From the NCBI GenBank assembly GCA_022425185.1, contig JAKMFY010000082.1:1-7525 (forward strand): a stretch of DNA of 7,525 bases, read 5' to 3'. This document shows, one piece after another, positions 5,416 to 7,525 of the stretch. This DNA comes from Candidatus Poseidoniaceae archaeon (GTDB lineage: Archaea > Thermoplasmatota > Poseidoniia > Poseidoniales > Poseidoniaceae). The translations under genes and the position numbers were made by a program. Every line of letters starts with the position of its first letter. The first letter of the stretch is position 1. The notes under the pieces were generated by a model, which was not told where the DNA came from, did no database searches, and was given only the letters and a program-made list of their open reading frames with translations.

Positions 5416-7446
5416 TTAACAGCCCAATCCAGTCTTTAGATTGTCAAGATTCTTCTGCATCAAGGACAAATAATCATCATTTGAATCCTTAGGTGCAAGT
5501 TCCATTGTGTACAGTGTTAAGACCGATACGCCATCAGGCATTGTAGATGACTTGGTTTGATCGACGATGCTGTTTACAGCAGTAACATCAGTGTATTCTT
5601 CTACGAAGAGAACACTAATTTCATCATCACCAATCTTCTCAACTACCTTTGCGATATCAGCAGCACTTGGCTCACCTTCAGGATCAAGTCCGTGAACAGT
5701 CACGAATTCGATATCATAGCGGTATGCCACGTAGGCGTATGCGTTGTGATTAGCAGCAACAGAGTTCTTGGTACATGTTCCACCATCACCGAAAGCAGCC
5801 TTGTAGCCAGAATCGATCTTGTCGAGACTCATCATGAATGCATCTGCATTGGACTGGAAGGTGTCAGCAAGGGCTGGGTAGGCCTTCTTGAGTTCTTCTA
5901 GTACGAAACTAGCTTGTGCCTTGAATGCAACAGGGTCAAGCCAGCTGTGTGGGTCGTACGCAAGTGCTTCTTCGTCACCATGGTCATCATGGTCATCATC
6001 ACCGTGGTCATCATGATTGCTGAGATCATCACCATGGTCGTCATGGTCATCGTGGCCTTCATGTCCATCGCCTTCCATGAGAATAAACATCTCAACGTCG
6101 TGTGGAATTGCGAATCCATATTCGCCTTCCGCTTCAATGTGGATAACAGCGTATCCAACGCCTTCTTCTCTATCCAATTCTTCCATTTCATGGATGAAGT
6201 GTTCAAGTTCAGTTACGTTGAGGTTACCGTCCATGTTAGTATCAGATTCGTTCCATATTGCTTGATAGACTTCTTCTTCATCATGGTCATCATGCCCACT
6301 TGATTCAGTCCACATCAATCCAGCAGCCTCACAATCAGTTTGGTTTGCATAGGACTCATTTACGGCATGGAGTGTCATGTCATAGCAAACCATGTCGGAT
6401 TCATGTTCATCATGTTCATCTTCCATAGATTCCATGAATTCATCCCAGGAGAGCATGCTATCGTTGTTCGTATCGAACATTTCAAGTGCCATTTCTGGAG
6501 TCATCTCCTCGTCATGATCGTCATGGTCACTGTGATCATCATGGTCATCTCCGTGGTCATCATGGTCATCTCCGTGGTCGTCATGGTCTCCGTGATCGTG
6601 GTGAGCGTGTGCTCCACCCATCTTTAGGGCAACCATATTGAAGGTTGAGTGATCTTCATCCTCTGTTTCGAATTCAACAACGTATTCGCCTTCTTCGAGT
6701 TCGTAAATGTAGACAACTGTGTCTTCAGGGCATCCTGTGACTTGTTCTATCTTTTCCATTGGTTCTGCATGGTTGTGGTCATCGTGGTCACCATGGTCAT
6801 CGTGATCTTCATGGTCAGAATGGTCAGCATGATCGTCTTCAGCATGGTCGTGGTCATCGAGGTCATCATCTGCATGATCATCTTCAGCATGGTCGTCATG
6901 ATCATCATCAGCATGGTCGTCATGATCATCATGGCCTGGGAATGTTATTGTGTGCGTCACGTGCTCAGCATGGAGCTCAACATCTTCAGCATGTCCTTCT
7001 TCATCGGAAAGTTCTGATGTTTCGTATGGTCCCTCTGCAAGGTGTTCACAAAGTTCTCTCAACAATATTCCTTCGTAATCGAGTGCGCTTTCGCCTGTGG
7101 GCAATGCGTGTGTTGCGAATGAGGTTGGTTTGTCGTCACCTAGCATGTCAAGAGTTGCATCAACCCAAGTTTCGAGTCCTAGACCGTGATAGAAGAACAT
7201 CTCAGAATCCTTCAATCGAACGAGATCCGCTGCGGATGGTTCGTAATCGTGAACTGGTACATTCGAAGGTGAGAGGACCTCCACATCCATTGTGTCTCCA
7301 ACGATTGCAGAAACCAGTTGTCCAACGTGATACGTTGAAGTCATGATTGTTACATCATCATCATCATCTGTGCCAAGACATCCTGCTAGGCTTGAGAAAA
7401 TCAGGATACTTGCGGTCAAAAATACTTGCATTGTTCTCTTACGCAT
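5416..7446 (-). CDS. znuA: ZnuA-family zinc-binding lipoprotein with giant His/Asp and EF-hand insertion
   Basis: The extracellular binding component of the zinc ABC importer, handing metal to ZnuB. The N-terminus MRKRT, a hydrophobic stretch and the lipobox LAGC (20-23) indicate a Sec-exported protein lipid-anchored at Cys23. Conserved cluster A-I ligand sites are His66 (VHDYEPS), His500 (DPHSW) and His567 (NHNAY), followed by FVEE (614-617). Three histidines point to zinc. The C-terminal LYTDxL Asp ligand of Mn-type relatives reads LYTMEL (645-650), again unlike Mn binders. At 676 residues it is about twice the usual length (about 300). The excess is one insertion at about 138-493, where ordinary ZnuA has a short His-rich loop. 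It holds His/Asp tracts (171-227, 280-312, 462-491), EF-hand loops (325-336, 402-413), and beta-rich segments (about 241-277 and 428-457). Six cysteines besides Cys23 (133, 239, 354, 372, 558, 676) could form disulfides. GGAG precedes the ATG; it heads the operon. Confidence 0.95.
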   Translation of the reverse strand: MRKRTMQVFLTASILIFSSLAGCLGTDDDDDVTIMTSTYHVGQLVSAIVGDTMDVEVLSPSNVPVHDYEPSAADLVRLKDSEMFFYHGLGLETWVDATLDMLGDDKPTSFATHALPTGESALDYEGILLRELCEHLAEGPYETSELSDEEGHAEDVELHAEHVTHTITFPGHDDHDDHADDDHDDHAEDDHADDDLDDHDHAEDDHADHSDHEDHDDHGDHDDHNHAEPMEKIEQVTGCPEDTVVYIYELEEGEYVVEFETEDEDHSTFNMVALKMGGAHAHHDHGDHDDHGDDHDDHGDDHDDHSDHDDHDEEMTPEMALEMFDTNNDSMLSWDEFMESMEDEHDEHESDMVCYDMTLHAVNESYANQTDCEAAGLMWTESSGHDDHDEEEVYQAIWNESDTNMDGNLNVTELEHFIHEMEELDREEGVGYAVIHIEAEGEYGFAIPHDVEMFILMEGDGHEGHDDHDDHGDDLSNHDDHGDDDHDDHGDEEALAYDPHSWLDPVAFKAQASFVLEELKKAYPALADTFQSNADAFMMSLDKIDSGYKAAFGDGGTCTKNSVAANHNAYAYVAYRYDIEFVTVHGLDPEGEPSAADIAKVVEKIGDDEISVLFVEEYTDVTAVNSIVDQTKSSTMPDGVSVLTLYTMELAPKDSNDDYLSLMQKNLDNLKTGLGC
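5971..6063 (-). repeat. His/Asp-rich tract 3 of ZnuA
   Basis: Residues 462-492 of the ZnuA-like protein, built from HDDH and HGDD units with eight histidines. The DNA is a degenerate tandem repeat of GAtGACCAt-type codon runs. It lies just before the DPHSW metal ligand, which is where the ordinary ZnuA His-rich loop ends. A likely zinc-binding flexible segment. Confidence 0.85.
6208..6243 (-). other. EF-hand calcium loop 2 within ZnuA
   Basis: Residues 402-413, DTNMDGNLNVTE, fit the canonical 12-residue EF-hand loop: Asp1, Asn3, Asp5, Gly6, hydrophobic Leu8, Asn9 and Glu12. It is flanked by helix-like sequence (YQAIWNES before, LEHFIHEMEELD after). Calcium binding is inferred from the motif. 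Confidence 0.8.
6439..6474 (-). other. EF-hand calcium loop 1 within ZnuA
   Basis: Residues 325-336, DTNNDSMLSWDE, fit an EF-hand loop with Asp1, Asn3, Asp5, Leu8, Ser9 and Glu12; position 6 is Ser instead of the usual Gly. The preceding MTPEMALEMF and following FMESMEDE look helical. The gap to loop 2 is 65 residues, longer than the usual 24 or so in a paired EF-hand domain, because a Cys-flanked segment and a short HDDHD run lie between. Confidence 0.78.
6505..6609 (-). repeat. His/Asp-rich tract 2 of ZnuA
   Basis: Residues 280-314 of the ZnuA-like protein, with 12 histidines in HDDHGDD units, almost periodic (HGDDHDD three times in succession). The matching DNA repeats, read on the plus strand as tcatggtcatc-like units, are nearly identical to each other and could slip during replication. 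It directly precedes EF-hand loop 1. Confidence 0.85.
6766..6936 (-). repeat. His/Asp-rich tract 1 of ZnuA (longest)
   Basis: Residues 171-227, with 16 histidines separated by Asp, Ala and Glu in HDDH, HADD and HAEDD units. It is the longest of the three tracts. It has no hydrophobic core and should be disordered. Known His-rich loops of ZnuA proteins bind several zinc ions weakly; this tract would give many more such sites. Confidence 0.87.
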
Positions 7447-7451
7447 GGAGT

Positions 7452-7455
7452 CTCC
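7452..7455 (-). promoter_or_regulatory. Shine-Dalgarno site of znuA
   Basis: GGAG on the minus strand, 5 bases before the ATG at 7446. It supports that start, which also gives a well-formed lipoprotein signal; the next Met (6) would shorten the positively charged N-region. Confidence 0.6.
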
Positions 7456-7460
7456 GAATG

Positions 7461-7492
7461 TTATTACATATTTAATACAAGTTAATAATTAT
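7461..7492 (-). promoter_or_regulatory. AT-rich leader of znuA: possible archaeal TATA box and operator
   Basis: The leader of 79 bases upstream of znuA is strongly AT-rich compared with the coding DNA. On the minus strand a TATA-like TATTAAATA lies at 7477-7469 and a perfect palindrome ATAATTAT at 7485-7492. The former is flanked by near-inverted arms TTATTAC (7461-7467) and GTTAATAA (7481-7488), which differ by one inserted base. This arrangement could place a repressor over the TATA box, as metal-responsive regulators often do at zinc-uptake genes. The TATA-like box lies only 23-31 bases from the ATG, so it would give an almost leaderless transcript that would lose the GGAG; the more distal AT block could be the real box instead. 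AT-rich DNA yields such matches easily, so this is weak. Confidence 0.3.
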
Positions 7493-7525
7493 CCTTTTGA
7501 AAACTATTATTATCGCGTACACTAT

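Noticed and set aside
6505..6936. Short repeated units resembling a CRISPR array
   Set aside because: The units are protein-coding, degenerate, unevenly spaced and lack spacers; they encode the His/Asp tracts in frame.
6340..7017. Plus-strand frames encoding Val/Ile/Met-rich hydrophobic proteins
   Set aside because: They are the complement of Asp/His codons (gtc, atg, atc) and only look like membrane proteins. They have no independent support.
6759..7346. Long plus-strand frame with a His/Gly-rich product
   Set aside because: It is the antisense of the HDDH repeats of znuA: repeated His and Asp codons keep several other frames open. Beyond the repeats it has no recognisable domain.
5416..7446. 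Manganese-binding (PsaA/MntC-type) assignment for the binding protein
   Set aside because: The third ligand is His567 rather than Glu, the C-terminal Asp ligand position reads Met in LYTMEL, and the insertion is His-rich; all favour zinc.
7447..7455. Inverted repeat GGAG-T-CTCC next to the znuA start, possibly a hairpin hiding the ribosome site
   Set aside because: The loop would be one base, which cannot form a stable RNA hairpin. The GGAG is better read as a plain ribosome site.

Overview
This window looks like a stretch of a marine euryarchaeal genome, most likely Marine Group II (Poseidoniales, Thermoplasmatota). The grounds are indirect: a lipoprotein signal ending in LAGC-LG followed by an Asp run, EF-hand calcium loops and acidic low-complexity inserts in an exported protein, a moderate base composition, and a mix of bacterial-type genes (UvrB, a MazG-like hydrolase, a FabG-like reductase). 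No rRNA or other phylogenetic marker is present, so the assignment is inference.

Every gene lies on the minus strand, so transcription runs from the right edge (7525) to the left edge (1). In transcription order: a 79-base AT-rich leader with a possible archaeal promoter; a giant zinc-binding lipoprotein of the ZnuA family (676 aa); an untracked 33-codon reading frame for a one-helix membrane peptide; the ATPase ZnuC (TTG start with a strong Shine-Dalgarno); the permease ZnuB (start overlaps the znuC stop); a short MazG-like nucleotide pyrophosphohydrolase; a classical short-chain dehydrogenase/reductase; and uvrB, which is still open at the left edge. Gaps between genes are small (from overlaps to about 50 bases), so the whole run could be one transcript.

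The first genes form a complete cluster A-I metal importer: lipid-anchored binding protein, ATPase and permease. The binding protein keeps the three zinc-ligand histidines of ZnuA. It also carries an insertion of about 355 residues, more than half of the protein, made of three His/Asp-rich tracts, two EF-hand loops and two beta-rich segments. This goes far beyond the usual His-rich loop of ZnuA and suggests a zinc-collecting or zinc-buffering appendage outside the cell, possibly sensitive to calcium. With the small membrane peptide between znuA and znuC, it is the most unusual content here.

The three downstream genes (nucleotide clean-up, reductase, excision repair) have no obvious link to zinc import. 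UvrB has an N-terminal extension, an insertion after the SATPG motif and a long C-terminal linker compared with E. coli UvrB. No RNA genes, insertion sequences or CRISPR arrays were seen, and no stretch over 300 bases lacks a gene.
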